Shown: positions 58,406 through 64,000 of the stretch, piece by piece
Position numbering within the stretch: the first letter of the stretch is position 1
Layout of the letters: every line of letters begins with the position of its first letter
Source: Liolophura sinensis
Lineage: Eukaryota; Mollusca; Polyplacophora; Chitonida; Chitonidae
Reading direction: 5' to 3'
NCBI RefSeq assembly: GCF_032854445.1
Contig: NC_088296.1
Span: 22,867,853-22,931,852, forward strand
DNA: 64,000 bases
Program-made: the position numbers and the translations under genes
The notes under the pieces: model-generated
What the model was told of the DNA's origin: nothing
The model's input: only the letters and a program-made list of their open reading frames with translations
The model's database searches: none

Positions 58406-60589
58406 GATTTTAGGCAGATATTGTTGCGGAGAATCGACCTGTTGCTATGTACAGGTTTTATCGGGAAAAAAGGAAGAGCGGGCAAAAGTTTGGGTTTTAT
58501 CCTGTGTTCTGTTTGAAGAAAACGTGTTATCTTTGGCACACCTGGCGCTAAATCTTCTTTTCACTTCTTCAATAGTCGTATACTGGGCGTTAAACAGAGG
58601 TGTGAGTCATGGACTATAGCTGAGCAAGTTTTGTATATTTGAAAAGACTCTGCCTCCTCCAAAGCTCATTCTTCAGCCAATCACATGCGCTGTTATAACA
58701 GGGATTCGATTTATTTTTACAAAGTAAATGTTCTTATAGAGAACACACGTAACGACAATAAAACAGTAGTTAACTAAAAGCATCTTAGCTAAGACTCGAC
58801 AAATTTTCTCAGGTTTATGTCATTTCACACATTAGATATCTATACATAAATACTTAGGATGGATGTTTTAAGAGTTCAAGCTGAGAGGAAAAGAAAATAT
58901 GCTATATGCATCTGTCTGTTAAGGCCTTATCTTATTGTGCTTTGGTTCCCCCTGGCACAGCGAGTTTCACATCGATCGCAACACACCGATCGCATAATAG
59001 TAATTGTTGTTTCTCGTGTGAAGAGAAAAACTTTGTAAATGGAGAAACCCTCGTCGGCTCTATTCCCGAAAGTCTTCTTCTGATCGTAGATCGGGCGTGA
59101 CACATGAGGTCACAGGCAAGAAACTAGCCCTCGCTGCAAAGTAAAAAATAATTAGTAAATCAACGATTAGGTAAGTCTTTTTACTATCACAGAAGTATTA
59201 ACATACAACGGTAAATGGTGTATCTGGGCCATTGTCGAGTGCTTAAGCTACTCCTCTTTCAGACGTTGGTCGTCAGATGACTGAAAAAACGTTAAGTACG
59301 ATGTTAAACCCTAAGCACTCACTCACCCTTTCAGAAGATGATAAACACTAGATGCTGGTTTAAATTCGGTCTGCTTGTGGGGCTAACATGATAATAAACG
59401 TTTGACGAAGTTAGCGCTTTCTAACCAGCTCTCTTACAACTACGTCACAAGTAGTAAAGCTCGTCAGCAACTTGCCGAAGATGAGTGGTTTACCACGCAC
59501 ATTCCGGTTTCCTGCTCCCATGAAAAATTGACCATCACCGTGTATGTGAAAAATTCATCAGTATAATTTAAACAGCAATAAAACCATTGTATTTAGTATT
59601 ACCGCTTGTCTTCTTTAGATCATTGCATTTTACGTGTCAAGCTAAAACGAACATTTTAATAAGACAGGTACCACATGCTCTACGCCCATATTTTGCAGCG
59701 CCGCACTGGGAACTTTTAAATCCTAGTGCAATTGCTCACTGTCCATAAAGCTCCATGGCAAATATTTTTCCATTGTTTTTTTAACTTGTTATACAAAATA
59801 AAGAATCTGTCACCTAGGCGAAAATGGAATCACTTTCTTCAAATGTAATCGAATTATAGTGAAATTGACTCAAAACTACAAATAGGTATCTTGGTATTTC
59901 TCACAAGATAGTTCTAATCGGACAATTACCGGCGCATTTGGGAGATGTGAAACGTACCCTGGTTGTATGGGGTGTTTAGTTTACCTGTTACCTTTACACT
60001 CATTGGATTTGTTTGCATGTGATAATGTCTTTTGTCAACACTGGGAAAAGATCAAACGGAAGTTGGCCCACACATACAGCGGTACCCGACAACCGCAGGT
60101 ACCGTACTGAGGAGTCACACACCTCCTCCGTTAAATTTGTCAGTACTTAATAAAAGGACAGGTATTACCAGGTGAACTTGCGCACGTCTCCTAATTTGGA
60201 TTTATATGAACATGTTACGTTCTCTTTTTTATGCATGCAAAAGGTCGAGGTTTCCACGTGTATGGGCGGGAATAAGTTAGCCCAATATTTGATCAGCTGT
60301 CAGTATTATATATGTACAGCTATGACGGAAGACGGTATTGCCAGAGCACAAACGTACAAATACATAGCACACGTATGCAGTAGGTTGGTTATTCGTTGGC
60401 CTACATGCACTAGACCGCTAAATACGCACAATAAACAAGTGCGTAGTCTTCGCTGCGATCGAAAACTAGATCACCGTGTTGAATTTCTTTAGCTACAGAA
60501 CTATGACCTGTGGTAAACATTTATGATCTAACAAACGGCGTATGAGGACGGACGAAAACACAACTACATATACGCTTATACGCTTCGCC
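58406..60589. other. Space between two divergent genes (B and the right-edge gene)
   Basis: Gene B is transcribed leftward and the right-edge gene rightward, so this is a ~2.2-kb divergent promoter region. GATAAAA strings on the minus strand near 58452 and 58497 could serve gene B weakly. A family-3-like tail lies at 59265-59327. The 106-residue plus-strand ORF at 60172-60492 shows no recognisable features. Confidence 0.45.
59265..59327 (+). repeat. Family-3-like repeat tail
   Basis: gttggtcgtcagatgactga, aaaaacgttaagtacgatgt, taaaccctaagcactcactc. Confidence 0.55.

Positions 60590-64000
<3,411 letters not shown>

Overview
The window reads as nuclear DNA of a marine lophotrochozoan, most likely a mollusc. 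It is AT-rich and gene-poor, has long introns, and carries many copies of one tRNA-derived SINE, MITE-like elements, minisatellites and a decayed Penelope-like retroelement. The organism call is inference from these features and from the gene family present.

The main content is three tandem genes on the minus strand. All encode secreted proteins of the AA15 lytic polysaccharide monooxygenase (LPMO) family. In transcription order they are gene B (58405 to 55940), gene A (38551 to 32748) and gene C (16716 to beyond the left edge). Each has the same three-exon plan. Exon 1 holds the signal peptide and the N-terminus ending in NCGG. Exon 2 holds the core with the second copper histidine. Exon 3 closes the core and adds a low-complexity tail. 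Intron 1 is phase 0 and intron 2 is phase 1 in all three. Exons join in frame to give 357 residues (B), 331 residues (A) and at least 1052 residues (C, incomplete).

B looks like a standard copper LPMO, with His1, a second His and an axial Tyr. A keeps both histidines but has Trp at the axial position. C has Gln at position 1 and Arg at the second histidine, while its cysteines and exon plan are kept. C also carries a Ser/Thr/Gly-rich extension of more than 800 residues in one uninterrupted exon (1-2533), with a recurring Tyr-rich 15-residue motif. C is therefore best described as a pseudo-LPMO fused to a long repetitive tail, and it is the most interesting object in the window.

Layout: 1-16.7 kb gene C, with a Penelope-like RT remnant (12.6-13.9 kb), a ~215-bp tandem repeat (8.2-9.0 kb) and SINEs in its introns; 16.7-32.7 kb intergenic, with SINEs, minisatellites and a MITE; 32.7-38.6 kb gene A; 39-55.9 kb intergenic, with SINEs, simple arrays, an unrecognised broken coding block (49.9-50.4 kb) and a Cys-rich coding-like tandem repeat (53.2-53.6 kb); 55.9-58.4 kb gene B; 60.6 kb to the right edge, the first two exons of an unrelated plus-strand gene for a secreted or membrane protein, with a second MITE in its intron.

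If the AA15 genes work together, B and perhaps A would cut chitin- or cellulose-like polysaccharide oxidatively outside the cell. C could bind the same surface without cutting it, or serve as a matrix protein. That division of labour is inference.
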